A stretch of DNA of 64,000 bases from Corynebacterium tuberculostearicum SK141 (lineage in GTDB: Bacteria > Actinomycetota > Actinomycetes > Mycobacteriales > Mycobacteriaceae), in assembly GCF_000175635.1 (NCBI RefSeq), contig NZ_ACVP01000032.1, positions 1-64,000 on the forward strand. Direction: 5' to 3'. Positions 1 to 8,652 of this stretch are shown here, piece after piece. Each line of letters begins with the position of its first letter. The first letter of the stretch is position 1. The notes beneath the pieces were generated by a model. It was given only the letters and a program-made list of their open reading frames with translations. It had not been told where the DNA came from and did no database searches. The position numbers were made by a program, and so were the translations under genes.

Positions 1-49
1 ACCCCTTAGGTGGGCACCCAAAAAAGTAAGGGTATGTGCTTCGCATGTT

Positions 50-168
50 TGTCGGTGGTCAATAGCTGCAGGGAAACGCCCGGTCCCATTCCGAACCCGG
101 AAGCTAAGCCTGCACACGCTGATGGTACTGCAACCGGGAGGTTGTGGGAGAGTAAGTCACCGCCGACA
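50..168 (+). rRNA. rrf: 5S ribosomal RNA
   Basis: The core carries the conserved 5S blocks: CCCGGTCCCATTCCGAAC, GGAAGCTAAGCCTG, GATGGTACTGCAA and GTGGGAGAGTAAGTCACCGC. The ends pair with each other (GTCGGTG near 51 with CACCGCCGAC near 159-168), which sets the boundaries to within a few bases. It is presumably the last gene of an rRNA operon whose 16S and 23S genes lie left of the window. Confidence 0.93.
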
Positions 169-200
169 CCAAACAACAAAAACAATTGAATACCGTAATG

Positions 201-254
201 ATGAAGCCGTAGAAGACAGCGGACCGCTAAGTGGCAAAGTCTCTTCGGCTTCAT
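201..254 (+). terminator. Probable terminator of the rRNA operon
   Basis: ATGAAGCCG (201-209) pairs with CGGCTTCAT (246-254). A nested perfect hairpin AGCGG-a-CCGCT sits inside at 218-228, and the element is followed by TTTGTCGTTTTA. It lies 33 bp after the 5S gene. Confidence 0.6.
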
Positions 255-380
255 TTGTCGTTTTACCGCGATTGTCTGTGATGCCATCTTGAGGGCTATT
301 CCGAATAATGTCCTGAAGAGCAAACTTTTCATTGCATCTTCGCTACACTTATCCACTCAATAGTTTGGGGGGGGAAACTC

Positions 381-830
381 ATGTGGTTCGACGGCTATCA
401 TCGGCAGTTTGGAAAACGCCTAGAAGAGTTTCACGCGGTTGCGATTCCTTCAATGCTCGCGGAGCTATCGCCGGAGCAGGAAGAACAAGTCACCCAGGGC
501 TCTAAAGAGTTTCCGTTCGGCGCGGTGCTAGACGTCTTAAACTCCAAGCACAGCTACGAAGACAAGGGCTCCCGAATACTGGCTATCAGCGGTACATGGA
601 TGAATGCTGCGTCCGGTAGCCAGTGGGCTCTAGGCCCATTGAGCAGCACACCATACTCTGAACGGGTAGGCATAGGCGTTAGATGGGGAGAGATTGCATT
701 CTCACCACTATTGAATGTCGCAGAGAACCTCATCGATGCGTATCCGACTTGGCCGGGCGTGCTCAGGGAATTCGCTGAGAATCAAGAATTTAACCGTGAA
801 TATTTTTCGCAGCGGCTTAAGGAGATTTAG
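381..830 (+). CDS. Hypothetical protein (149 aa), first gene of a two-gene cassette
   Basis: I do not recognise this family. The protein is soluble-looking, with no signal peptide or membrane segment, tryptophan- and tyrosine-rich (WFDGYHRQF at the N-terminus, SGTWMNAASGSQWALGP in the middle) and an acidic first half. The ATG is preceded by a run of eight G (367-374) that is the only candidate ribosome binding site, 6 nt from the start. The gene is followed 2 bp later by a small membrane protein, so the two are probably co-transcribed. A soluble protein plus a small membrane protein beside an rRNA operon could be an effector-immunity or defence-type cassette, but nothing in the sequence proves that. 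Confidence 0.65.
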   Translation: MWFDGYHRQFGKRLEEFHAVAIPSMLAELSPEQEEQVTQGSKEFPFGAVLDVLNSKHSYEDKGSRILAISGTWMNAASGSQWALGPLSSTPYSERVGIGVRWGEIAFSPLLNVAENLIDAYPTWPGVLREFAENQEFNREYFSQRLKEI

Positions 831-832
831 GG

Positions 833-1192
833 GTGTCTGATTTCTCTTCTAAAAGACCGCTAGATGTTTCTGGGACTAGGGTCTTATTCGGTATCGGCAC
901 TGCGCTGCTGGGATCTTTGCTCTTGTCTATTTCGTGTGAAGGTGGCAGTGAGGGCTGGTGGGACGCTGCGACTGGCGCGGTCTTGATTCTGATCGCAGTG
1001 ATTCTTCTCGGTTGGGCTGCATTGAGGAAGGCGGTGCGTCGTCAAGCGCTGTGGGGCCTGCTATTTGTTGTCTACGGGGCGCTAGGCGCGCTACTTGTTC
1101 TTGGTGGTAGCATCCGTTTCGTCACGGTGTGCCTCTGGGTTGGTTTGATGAGTAATGTTTGGGTAGCGCTGCGGCAGCCCGTCAGGATCTAA
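833..1192 (+). CDS. Small four-helix membrane protein (119 aa)
   Basis: The GTG start is supported by AAGGAG at 820-825, seven bases upstream and overlapping the end of the previous gene, so the pair is translationally linked. Four hydrophobic segments are visible at about residues 16-35, 46-64, 72-91 and 95-113, with positive charges at 65-70 (RKAVRR) and at the C-terminus. No catalytic motif is seen and I do not recognise the family. It probably acts together with the preceding soluble protein in the cytoplasmic membrane. Confidence 0.65.
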   Translation: MSDFSSKRPLDVSGTRVLFGIGTALLGSLLLSISCEGGSEGWWDAATGAVLILIAVILLGWAALRKAVRRQALWGLLFVVYGALGALLVLGGSIRFVTVCLWVGLMSNVWVALRQPVRI

Positions 1193-1271
1193 ATTCCGGC
1201 TTTTTGTTTGCGGGTTGTAGAATAGGGCCGGTATTTCTGTGCTAGTTCCAACCAAGAAAGGGTAGGGCTGA

Positions 1272-2081
1272 ATGTCGGAGCGCAATCCCAATGGGCGCGG
1301 CGGACGTGACCGCAAGCCACGCAATAACAAGGGCCGTGATTTTAAGGGCGATTCTCGGAAGAAGAAGTCTTTTTCGCCGCAGCGCTCCGGATACCGTGAG
1401 GAACGCATTAACCGTCGCATGAGTGACCCAGACATCCCGGCAGAGGTAGATGTCAACGACCTGGACCCGATGGTGCTGCAGGACCTGAAGTCGCTATCGA
1501 AGGAGAACTCCGAGGCCGTCGCTAAGCATATGATCATGGCCGCGACGTGGATGGAAGATGATCCTAAGCTCGCATTGCGGCATGCGCGTGCCGCCAAGGA
1601 CCGCGCTGGCCGCGTCGCAATTGCTCGTGAGGTCAATGGCATTGCTGCGTATCGTGCGGGCGAGTGGAAGGAAGCCCTTGCTGAGCTGCGTGCCGCGCGA
1701 CGCATTTCCGGTGGCCCCGGAATGCTTGCAGTAATGGCGGATTGCGAGCGCGGTTTGGGCCGCCCGGAGAAGGCGCTGGAGCTAGGTCGTGCGGAGGAAG
1801 CATCGGAACTTGATGAAGAGTCCAAGATTGAGCTGGCGATTGTTCTGGCCGGCGCCCGCCTAGACATGGGGCAAGCCGAGTCCGCGGTTGTCACCATTCA
1901 GCGCGCACATCCTGATCGCGATGCCCGCGGGGTAAGCGCGTGCCGTCTTGCTTATGCCTACGGTAATGCTCTGCTTGAAGCAGGCCGAAAGGACGAGGCT
2001 CGGGACTGGTTTGAGCACGCAGTTTCTATTGATGAAGGCGACTGGACTGATGCTGCCGAGCGCCTTGAGGAGTGCAAGTAG
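1272..2081 (+). CDS. TPR-like repeat protein (269 aa), conserved in actinobacteria
   Basis: The N-terminal 50 residues are basic and rich in Gly, Arg and Lys (NGRGGRDRKPRNNKGRDF), a disordered tail that could bind nucleic acid. From about residue 85 to the end the protein is a helical repeat array of TPR type, with alternating AWKEALAELRAARR-like helices. It heads the run that continues through HAD phosphatase, TlyA, NAD kinase and RecN, and its stop overlaps the next start by one base. The ATG follows AAAGGGTAGGGCTGA, an adequate ribosome binding site. The molecular function is unknown; a scaffold role is typical of TPR folds. Confidence 0.8.
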   Translation: MSERNPNGRGGRDRKPRNNKGRDFKGDSRKKKSFSPQRSGYREERINRRMSDPDIPAEVDVNDLDPMVLQDLKSLSKENSEAVAKHMIMAATWMEDDPKLALRHARAAKDRAGRVAIAREVNGIAAYRAGEWKEALAELRAARRISGGPGMLAVMADCERGLGRPEKALELGRAEEASELDEESKIELAIVLAGARLDMGQAESAVVTIQRAHPDRDARGVSACRLAYAYGNALLEAGRKDEARDWFEHAVSIDEGDWTDAAERLEECK

Positions 2082-3064
2082 TGACGGTTCTCAGCAAGCA
2101 CGACGCTCTTCTTCTTGATCTCGATGGCACTGTGTGGGAAGGCGGTCGCCCGCTTTCTAACGTGGTGGACGTCATCAACACCTGCGGAGTGCCGGCAGTG
2201 TATGTGACCAACAATGCTTCGCGCAGCCCACAGGCAGTGGCGAAGATGCTAGCGGACATCGGTCTCACCGCGGGTACGGAACAGATCGTTACCTCTGCGC
2301 AAGCGGTTCTACAACTAGCAGCCGAAGAGGTCCCAGCTGGGGCAAAGCTGCTTATCATCGGTGCCGATTCCCTCCGTGACTTGGCCCGGGAGATGGGCTT
2401 CAAGGTAGTCTCCAGCGCCGATGACAAGCCTGCTGCCGTTGTGCAAGGCTTTGACCGCTCGGTTGGCTGGGAACACTTGACTGAAGGTGCCTTGGCCATC
2501 CGCCAGGGAGCCAAGTTCTTTGCCTCTAACCTTGATACCTCTCTGCCAATTGAGAGAGGTCTTGCTGTGGGAAATGGTTCTCTGGTTGCTGCCATCCAGT
2601 CAGCCACTGGTGTAGAGCCGGTATCTGCTGGCAAGCCTGAGCCGGCCATGTTTACTTTTGCCGCAAAGCAAATCGGCGCGAAGAAGCCACTTGCTGTGGG
2701 CGACCGTCTGGATACTGATATTGCAGGTGGCAACTCTGCAGCAATGGATACCTTCCATGTGCTCACCGGCGTTTCTGGTGAGTTGGAGCTGATTGAGGCA
2801 CCCGTGGAGGCACGCCCTAACTTTATCGGCGCAGGAATGCACGAGCTGGCCCTTCCTGTCTCTGTCGCTCGTCCTGGAGCACAGGGTGGATTTACGGCGC
2901 GGTGCGATGGCCATGACCTTCTGCTCGAGGGCGGCGACGAAAAGTCTACCTCCGTTCAGGCATTGCGCACCGTGTTGGAAGTTGCATGGGCCATGCCGTC
3001 GCCGCCGCGCTATATTCAGCCGCGTAGCGAGCGTGCGGAAAAGGTTGTTGCGCAATGGCGGTAA
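2081..3064 (+). CDS. HAD-superfamily phosphatase, NagD/PGP type (327 aa)
   Basis: Motif I is DLDGTVWEG (Asp13 and Asp15 from the GTG start). The lysine motif SAGKPEPAMF lies near residue 185, and motif III/IV GDRLDTDIAGG near 206-216. The order and the C-terminal extension of about 100 residues match the Rv1692 group, described in M. tuberculosis as a glycerol-3-phosphate phosphatase involved in glycerophospholipid recycling. The same substrate is inferred here by position and similarity only. GTG 2081 overlaps the previous stop and has GAGGAG 8-9 bp upstream; an in-frame GTG at 2072 is possible but less well spaced. Confidence 0.85.
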   Translation: MTVLSKHDALLLDLDGTVWEGGRPLSNVVDVINTCGVPAVYVTNNASRSPQAVAKMLADIGLTAGTEQIVTSAQAVLQLAAEEVPAGAKLLIIGADSLRDLAREMGFKVVSSADDKPAAVVQGFDRSVGWEHLTEGALAIRQGAKFFASNLDTSLPIERGLAVGNGSLVAAIQSATGVEPVSAGKPEPAMFTFAAKQIGAKKPLAVGDRLDTDIAGGNSAAMDTFHVLTGVSGELELIEAPVEARPNFIGAGMHELALPVSVARPGAQGGFTARCDGHDLLLEGGDEKSTSVQALRTVLEVAWAMPSPPRYIQPRSERAEKVVAQWR

Positions 3065-3216
3065 AGCCGCACGACTTTCGAGCCGTCAAGGAGCCGGCAG
3101 AGATCGATGCGGAAGTAGCGGAGATCCTTGGAGAAGATGCAGCGGATTTGGCCGCTGAAGTAGAACAGCTTGATCGCGCTCACAATGTGCTGCGCGATGC
3201 ATTGCAGGAGAATTAA
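3055..3216 (+). CDS. Small acidic helical protein (53 aa), Rv1693-like position
   Basis: The ATG at 3055 lies inside the end of the HAD gene and the TAA at 3214-3216 overlaps the tlyA start (TAATG). The gene is therefore locked between two real genes by 10-bp and 1-bp overlaps, strong evidence that it is translated. The protein begins MAVKPHDFRAVKEP and continues as one acidic amphipathic helix (AEVAEILGEDAADLAAEVEQ). M. tuberculosis has a similarly small gene, Rv1693, in the same place before tlyA. The function is unknown. Confidence 0.8.
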   Translation: MAVKPHDFRAVKEPAEIDAEVAEILGEDAADLAAEVEQLDRAHNVLRDALQEN

Positions 3217-4022
3217 TGCCCCCACAACGTCGTAGGTTAGATGCGGAGCTGGTGCGCCGAAAGATTGCGCGGTCACGTGAGCAGGCTCGGGAGATGATTA
3301 AATCTGGCCGTGTCACGGTTGGTGGCTTCAAGGCGCAAAAGCCGGCGTCGATTGTAGAGCCCGAGGTTTCCATCAAGGTAGAGGAAGCCGAAGAAGACAA
3401 GTGGGCTTCACGTGGCGCCCACAAGCTTTTGGGCGCCTTGGCGGCGTTCGACGTTGACATGAACGGTCGCATCCTCGATGCCGGCGCTTCTACCGGTGGC
3501 TTTACGGACGTGTGCTTGGAATATGGTGCGCAGGAAGTGCTGTCTGTCGACGTGGGCTATGGGCAGCTGCTCTGGCGCCTGCAAAACGATGACCGCGTAA
3601 CCGTTTTAGACCGCACCAATATCCGGAATTTAACGCTGGAGCTTACCGACGGCCCCTGCGACGGCATGGTAGGTGACTTGTCCTTCATTTCCCTCCGCTT
3701 GGTATTGCCGGCCATTGTGGATTGCCTGAAGGACGGCGCTTGGTTGTTGCCTATGGTGAAGCCTCAGTTTGAAGTGGGCAAAGAGCGCCTTGGAAGCGGT
3801 GGCGTGGTTCGTTCACCGGAGCTGCGCAAAGAAGTAACCAAGGAAGTCGCTGAATTTGCGTTGTCGCTGGGGCTTAGTATGCATGGGGCTGTGGCATCAC
3901 CGCTGCCTGGGCCAAGCGGCAATGTGGAGTACTTCCTGTGGCTGAAAAAGGACGGCCAGTCCACAGATCCGGCTAAAGTGGAAGAAATGATTGACCGCGC
4001 AGTCGAGGAAGGCCCGCAATGA
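3216..4022 (+). CDS. tlyA: TlyA-family rRNA 2'-O-ribose methyltransferase (268 aa)
   Basis: An N-terminal S4 RNA-binding domain (residues 3-55, RRRLDAELVRRKIARS) is followed by an FtsJ/RrmJ-type SAM methyltransferase. SAM motif I is DAGASTGGFTD (88-98). The expected catalytic residues are visible: Lys70 in SRGAHKL, Asp in VGDLSF, Lys in MVKPQFE and Glu in NVEYFLW. TlyA methylates a cytidine in 23S rRNA, and in mycobacteria also one in 16S rRNA, which makes ribosomes sensitive to capreomycin. Whether this enzyme has one or both activities cannot be read from the sequence. The start overlaps the preceding stop, and the end overlaps nadK by 4 bp. Confidence 0.93.
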   Translation: MPPQRRRLDAELVRRKIARSREQAREMIKSGRVTVGGFKAQKPASIVEPEVSIKVEEAEEDKWASRGAHKLLGALAAFDVDMNGRILDAGASTGGFTDVCLEYGAQEVLSVDVGYGQLLWRLQNDDRVTVLDRTNIRNLTLELTDGPCDGMVGDLSFISLRLVLPAIVDCLKDGAWLLPMVKPQFEVGKERLGSGGVVRSPELRKEVTKEVAEFALSLGLSMHGAVASPLPGPSGNVEYFLWLKKDGQSTDPAKVEEMIDRAVEEGPQ

Positions 4023-4903
4023 CACGTGAGATCCTGTTGGTGCCTCATGCCAACCGCCAGCAGAACCTGGAAGCGACCTCGCGTGCGGCAGAGCTTTTGC
4101 AAGATGCGGGAATTACCGTACGAGTGTGCGCGGACGAAAAGGTACTGCCGGGATTGAAGCATGTACCTCACACCGAAGATGCGGCCGCGGGCTGCGAATT
4201 GGTACTGGTTTTAGGCGGCGATGGAACCTTCCTCCGCGCCGCCGACATGGCGCGTGCCGTAGATATTCCGGTGCTTGGCATCAACCTAGGACACGTGGGA
4301 TTCCTCGCCGAGTGGGAGGTCGAGTCCCTCGACCAGGCCTTGGTGCGCGTGATTGAAAAACGCTACCGCATTGAAGATCGCCTCACCATTGATGTGTCCA
4401 TCTTTGATGAGGAGGGAACCCTTCTTAATCGCAGCTGGGCTTTGAATGAGGCTTCGGTAGAAAACCAAAACCGCTCCGGCGTGCTAGATGCAATCTTGGA
4501 AGTCGACCGCCGGCCAGTGTCGTCCTTTGGCTGCGATGGGGTGCTGATTTCCACGCCCACTGGATCGACCGCCTATGCGTTTTCCGCAGGTGGTCCGGTG
4601 TTGTGGCCCTCTCTGGATGCAATCTTGGTAGTGCCGAATAATGCGCATGCGCTGTTTACCAAGCCATTGGTTGTATCGCCCAATTCTTTAGTAGCCGTCG
4701 AATCGACGATGCGCACGACTCCCGCCACCGTGATATTAGATGGCTTCCGCGAATTTGCGATGCCAGCAGGGGCACGTGTGGAAGTAGTGCGAGGCGAGCG
4801 TCCGGTGCGGTGGGTACGCTTGGATGACCAACCTTTTACTGACCGTTTAGTCTCGAAGCTGCGCCTGCCCGTAGAAGGGTGGCGCGGGCCGAAGGAGAAG
4901 TAG
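4019..4903 (+). CDS. nadK: NAD kinase (294 aa)
   Basis: Phosphorylates NAD to NADP in the cytoplasm. The nucleotide-binding GGDGT motif is at residues 66-70, and the conserved NEASVENQNRSGV segment and the glycine-rich ISTPTGSTAYAFSAGGP segment (NAD site) follow in the expected order. Length is normal for actinobacterial PpnK. The ATG lies inside the end of tlyA (ATGA overlap) and the stop overlaps the GTG of recN, so tlyA-nadK-recN are translationally coupled, as in mycobacteria. Confidence 0.95.
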   Translation: MTREILLVPHANRQQNLEATSRAAELLQDAGITVRVCADEKVLPGLKHVPHTEDAAAGCELVLVLGGDGTFLRAADMARAVDIPVLGINLGHVGFLAEWEVESLDQALVRVIEKRYRIEDRLTIDVSIFDEEGTLLNRSWALNEASVENQNRSGVLDAILEVDRRPVSSFGCDGVLISTPTGSTAYAFSAGGPVLWPSLDAILVVPNNAHALFTKPLVVSPNSLVAVESTMRTTPATVILDGFREFAMPAGARVEVVRGERPVRWVRLDDQPFTDRLVSKLRLPVEGWRGPKEK

Positions 4904-6573
4904 TGCTCGTCGATATTTCCATCAATGATCTTGGCGTCATTAGCCAGAGCTCTGCGGAACTATCCGCGGGCCTTACCGTGCTTACCGGTGAAACCGGTGC
5001 GGGTAAGACCATGGTGGTTACTGGTTTAAGGCTCTTAGCCGGTGGTCGCGCGGACGCCTCTCGAGTGCGCGATGGCGCGAAGAAGGCTGCAGTGGAGGGG
5101 CACTTTTCTTCGTCGAAAGAATCCATCCGTGAGTTGGTGGAGTCGGTCGGCGGCGATGCTGACGAAAATGGCGAGTATATCGTTTCACGCACGGTCTCTG
5201 CCGCCGGAAGATCGCGGGCCTATTTAGGCGGCCGTGCGGTGCCGGCTGCAACTCTGGGCGATTTCGCGCGCGAGCTTATAACGGTCCACGGGCAAAATGA
5301 TCAGCTGCGTTTGCTCGCGCCCGAGGAACAACTGGGTGCGGTAGACCGTGCGGATCCGAAATTGGCGCGTGTGCGAGAGCGCTATACCGAGGCCTTCAAA
5401 GAGTGGCGGAGCCTCGCCAAGGATTATAAGCGGCGTACGGAGCAGCGCCGCGAGCTGGCGCAAGAGGTTGACCGCCTGCAATTCGCCGTCGATGAGATCG
5501 ATGGTATTGCCCCAGAACCCGGCGAGGACGAGGAACTGGTGCAGCTGGTTCGCAAGCTGCAAGACGTCGATGGGCTGCGCGAGTCCGCGGAAATTGCCTT
5601 GGCTTCCATCGACGGCACCGAGGAACTGGAAGAGGCCGCCTCGGCACTGCTAGGCCGGGCGGTTTCTGCCTTGGCGGGGTCCACCGATAAGGAACTGGCG
5701 GCCTTGGGCGAACGGCTCAGCGAGATCTCGACGCAGTTGGGCGATATCTCCGGCGAGCTCGGTGGGTATCTAGCCGGGCTGCCGGCGGATCCGCACCTGT
5801 TGGAAAGGTCCCTCCAGCGGCAGCAGGAATTGCGCACGTTGACCAGAAAATACGCGGGGGATATTGATGGAGTTGTAGCTTGGCGCAATGAGGCAGCGGC
5901 AAAACTGGAGTCTATGGATACCTCCACAGAAGCCCTGGAGGAGCTGAAACAGCAGGTCAAAGACGCTGAAGCGGTAATGATTGAGCGGGCAGGGGAGCTG
6001 ACAAAGGGGCGTCGGAAAGCGGCGAAGGCCCTGGGCGAGCAGGTAACGCAGGAGCTCCACGGCCTAGCCATGCCAAATTCGACCTTGACGGTCGAGCTCA
6101 CGCAGGCGAAATATTCTAAGTCCGGCGCAGACGCGGCCGAGCTGCAGTTGAATGGCAAGCCGATTGCCTCTGCTGCCTCGGGCGGCGAACTCTCCCGTGT
6201 CATGCTGGCCTTGGAGGTCGTGCTGGCGGACGAGGACGGCGCCACCTTGGTCTTCGATGAGGTTGATGCAGGCGTGGGTGGCCGCGCAGCGGTAGAGATC
6301 GGCCGGCGCTTGGCGCGCTTGGCGGTACACAACCAAGTGATTGTGGTGACCCACTTGCCGCAGGTGGCCGCGTATGCTGATGCTCACCTGCATGTATCGA
6401 AGGAGAAATTTACCTCTGGCGTGGCCGAGCTGTCACAGGAGGAGCGCGTGGAGGAACTGGCTCGCATGCTGGCGGGGTTGGACGATACCGAGACCGGCCG
6501 CGCGCACGCGCAGGAGCTTTTTGACCGCGCACAGGAAGAAGCTTCCGCGCGCCTCGCCCACTCGAAACCATAA
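4903..6573 (+). CDS. recN: DNA repair protein RecN (556 aa)
   Basis: SMC-like ATPase of double-strand-break repair. Walker A GETGAGKT is at residues 29-36, a long charged coiled-coil region spans roughly 150-390, the ABC signature SGGELSR lies near 427, and Walker B LVFDEVDAG near 450. The GTG at 4903 overlaps the nadK stop and has GGAG 6-9 bp upstream; an earlier in-frame start at 4879 would lie deep inside nadK and is less likely. Length is normal. Confidence 0.94.
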   Translation: MLVDISINDLGVISQSSAELSAGLTVLTGETGAGKTMVVTGLRLLAGGRADASRVRDGAKKAAVEGHFSSSKESIRELVESVGGDADENGEYIVSRTVSAAGRSRAYLGGRAVPAATLGDFARELITVHGQNDQLRLLAPEEQLGAVDRADPKLARVRERYTEAFKEWRSLAKDYKRRTEQRRELAQEVDRLQFAVDEIDGIAPEPGEDEELVQLVRKLQDVDGLRESAEIALASIDGTEELEEAASALLGRAVSALAGSTDKELAALGERLSEISTQLGDISGELGGYLAGLPADPHLLERSLQRQQELRTLTRKYAGDIDGVVAWRNEAAAKLESMDTSTEALEELKQQVKDAEAVMIERAGELTKGRRKAAKALGEQVTQELHGLAMPNSTLTVELTQAKYSKSGADAAELQLNGKPIASAASGGELSRVMLALEVVLADEDGATLVFDEVDAGVGGRAAVEIGRRLARLAVHNQVIVVTHLPQVAAYADAHLHVSKEKFTSGVAELSQEERVEELARMLAGLDDTETGRAHAQELFDRAQEEASARLAHSKP

Positions 6574-6591
6574 TCACGCCACAATAGGGCC

Positions 6592-7743
6592 ATGGCTCTG
6601 TTTTCCCGTAACCCCGAGCAGCCTGGTGCACTGCGCGATTGCACTCCAGGCGCTAAGGGGATGAAAAAGTTTAGTGAAGGCGATGTCGCCGTAATTGATG
6701 CGGCCAATATCTCTCGCCACGAGGCTCAAACTCTCGTAGACCTTAAGCCCTCCGCCGTCATTAATGTGGCGGAGTTTTCTACCGGCACGGTCCCTAATTA
6801 TGGCCCGCACATGTTGCTTGACGCCGACATTACCCTCCTTGAAGGCGTTGGCCAATCCTTTGTTTCCGAGTTCAAAGAAGGCAAGAAGGCGCGTATCGGG
6901 GAGGACGGCACCGTCTTTAGCGGCGATAAGGCGCTCGGCACCGGCCGCGTGGTAACCCGTGAGCGAGCAGAAAAGAACTTCACCGCGGCGCAGGGCGCGC
7001 TGATTGACCACATGGAATCCTTCTTTGGCAATTCCATTGACTTTATTAACTCGGAAGGCCCGCTGCTTATCGACGGCCTCGGCGTCCCCGCCTCCGGCTC
7101 CGAAATCGCCGGCCGCAAGGTTGTGCTCTTTTCACCTACCGATCGGCACCGCGAACAGCTCAAGCAGCTGCGCAACTTTATCCGTGAGTATGAGCCGCTG
7201 CTGATTGCAGTGGGAGCAGCGGCAGATTCCTTGCTGGCCCAAGGATATAAGCCGGATTTCATTATTGGGGATCCGAATAGCGTGAGCGATGAAGCTCTGC
7301 GTTGCGGCGCCCGCGTAATCGTTCCTGCGGACCCGGAGGGCGAGGTAGAAGGCCTCGACCGCATCCAGGACCTGGGCATTGGTGCGATGACCTTCCCCGC
7401 AGCAACGCATTCCGGTACCGACTTGGGCCTGCTCTTTGCTGATTACCACGGCGCCGATCTCATTGTGCAGGCCGGCGGCGGGGTGGACCTCGATGATATC
7501 TTTGCTGACCGCACCAACCCCTCTGCCGTGCTTTCCCGCCTCAAGGCCGGTACCAAGGTGGTCGACGCCGATGCGGTGATTAATCTCTACAGTGCGCCTT
7601 CCTCCAACCTTGGCTGGCTGTGGGCAGTACTGGGAATCCTGGTTGCCATTGCGGCTGTCATCCTCATCGTCGGTTTCGGCGGCAGCCAGGACTTTGCTAG
7701 CAACCTCAGCGAAACCTGGTCCAGCCTCTTTGGGGGCGCATAG
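6592..7743 (+). CDS. steA: Cell-separation protein SteA (383 aa)
   Basis: Homologue by position and domain layout of Cg1603/Rv1697. The cytoplasmic part contains a thiamin-pyrophosphokinase-like fold (FIIGDPNSVSDEALRCGARV near residues 222-241) and one transmembrane helix near the C-terminus (about 340-362, LWAVLGILVAIAAVILIVGF). In C. glutamicum SteA and SteB form a membrane complex required for daughter-cell separation, upstream of the peptidoglycan hydrolase RipA. steB follows 3 bp later, so the pair is an operon. Confidence 0.88.
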   Translation: MALFSRNPEQPGALRDCTPGAKGMKKFSEGDVAVIDAANISRHEAQTLVDLKPSAVINVAEFSTGTVPNYGPHMLLDADITLLEGVGQSFVSEFKEGKKARIGEDGTVFSGDKALGTGRVVTRERAEKNFTAAQGALIDHMESFFGNSIDFINSEGPLLIDGLGVPASGSEIAGRKVVLFSPTDRHREQLKQLRNFIREYEPLLIAVGAAADSLLAQGYKPDFIIGDPNSVSDEALRCGARVIVPADPEGEVEGLDRIQDLGIGAMTFPAATHSGTDLGLLFADYHGADLIVQAGGGVDLDDIFADRTNPSAVLSRLKAGTKVVDADAVINLYSAPSSNLGWLWAVLGILVAIAAVILIVGFGGSQDFASNLSETWSSLFGGA

Positions 7744-7746
7744 GCC

Positions 7747-8649
7747 ATGGCCAAGACTGAACTTGTAGCAGGCTTGGGCTTCGGCGCGGCCGTGGGCGTA
7801 GCCTTAGGCGCCCTGGTGATTGCGCCAAACCTGACCACCAGCATGGCAGACGACGATCCCATCCGCGAAGAGCACCGCAAGGTGGTCCAGGACAATAAGA
7901 TTCTGCAGACCCAAAATGACGCCAGCGACAAGATCGTGGCCGATTCTGGGGCGGAAATGGTTGATGGAGTCTTGTCGCAGCGCCCAGTACTCATCGTCGC
8001 CACCGATGACGCCAATGGCGGCGATGTAGACGCGATCCGGAAGCTCTTGGAGTCTTCCGATGCCACGGAGGCCGGTGAGATTAAGCTGACCAAGGACTTC
8101 TTGCGCCCCGAAACTAAGGACAAGCTGCTTCCCATATTGAAAGATACTGCGCCCAAGAAGGCAGATATCAAGGACTTGGATTCGGCCGGAGCCATCAGCG
8201 GTGAGGTCCTGGGTACTGCGCTGTCTATGGATCCTGAGAGCACGAAGCCCATGGCATCGGTACAAGAGCGTGCGGATGTGCTCCATAAGCTGCGCGACGA
8301 GGGCTTTATTGATTACGAAGATGGCACCATCGTGCCTGCCCAGGCCATCATCGTGGTCTCTGGAAATGGCCTGCGAGGCTACCCGTCCACCGCGCTGGCA
8401 GAATTTGCCACCGGGTTGGATGATGTCAATGGGTCCGTGGTGTTGAGCGGGCGCACCAAGCAGACCCAGGATGATAAGGCGCTAGCTCAGGTGCGTGATC
8501 AGGACGCGGCGCTGTCTACGGTCGATGGCACCGAACGGGCAGTGGAGCGCATTGCGGTCATTCTGGCCACCCAGGAACAACTTGATGGTGGCCAGGGCGA
8601 CTATGGCGCCACCGAAACTGCTGACTCCGCCTTGCCGGGAAAGGAATAG
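7747..8649 (+). CDS. steB: Cell-separation protein SteB, MctB/copper-transporter-domain family (300 aa)
   Basis: One N-terminal transmembrane anchor (residues 5-25, LVAGLGFGAAVGVALGALVI) is followed by a short coiled coil (about 35-62) and an extracytoplasmic domain. This is the architecture of Cg1604 and of Rv1698 (MctB). SteB partners SteA in cell separation in C. glutamicum; a copper-related role was proposed for the mycobacterial protein. In M. tuberculosis the next gene is pyrG, but here the NUDIX gene starts only 3 bp after the steB stop. Confidence 0.87.
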   Translation: MAKTELVAGLGFGAAVGVALGALVIAPNLTTSMADDDPIREEHRKVVQDNKILQTQNDASDKIVADSGAEMVDGVLSQRPVLIVATDDANGGDVDAIRKLLESSDATEAGEIKLTKDFLRPETKDKLLPILKDTAPKKADIKDLDSAGAISGEVLGTALSMDPESTKPMASVQERADVLHKLRDEGFIDYEDGTIVPAQAIIVVSGNGLRGYPSTALAEFATGLDDVNGSVVLSGRTKQTQDDKALAQVRDQDAALSTVDGTERAVERIAVILATQEQLDGGQGDYGATETADSALPGKE

Positions 8650-8652
8650 CCC

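Noticed and set aside
2072..2080. An earlier GTG start for the HAD phosphatase
   Set aside because: GTG 2081 has better ribosome-binding-site spacing and the usual stop/start overlap.
5424..6332. A 302-codon Ser-rich open frame antisense to recN
   Set aside because: Low-complexity composition (Ser, Ala, Pro) typical of antisense frames; recN is complete.
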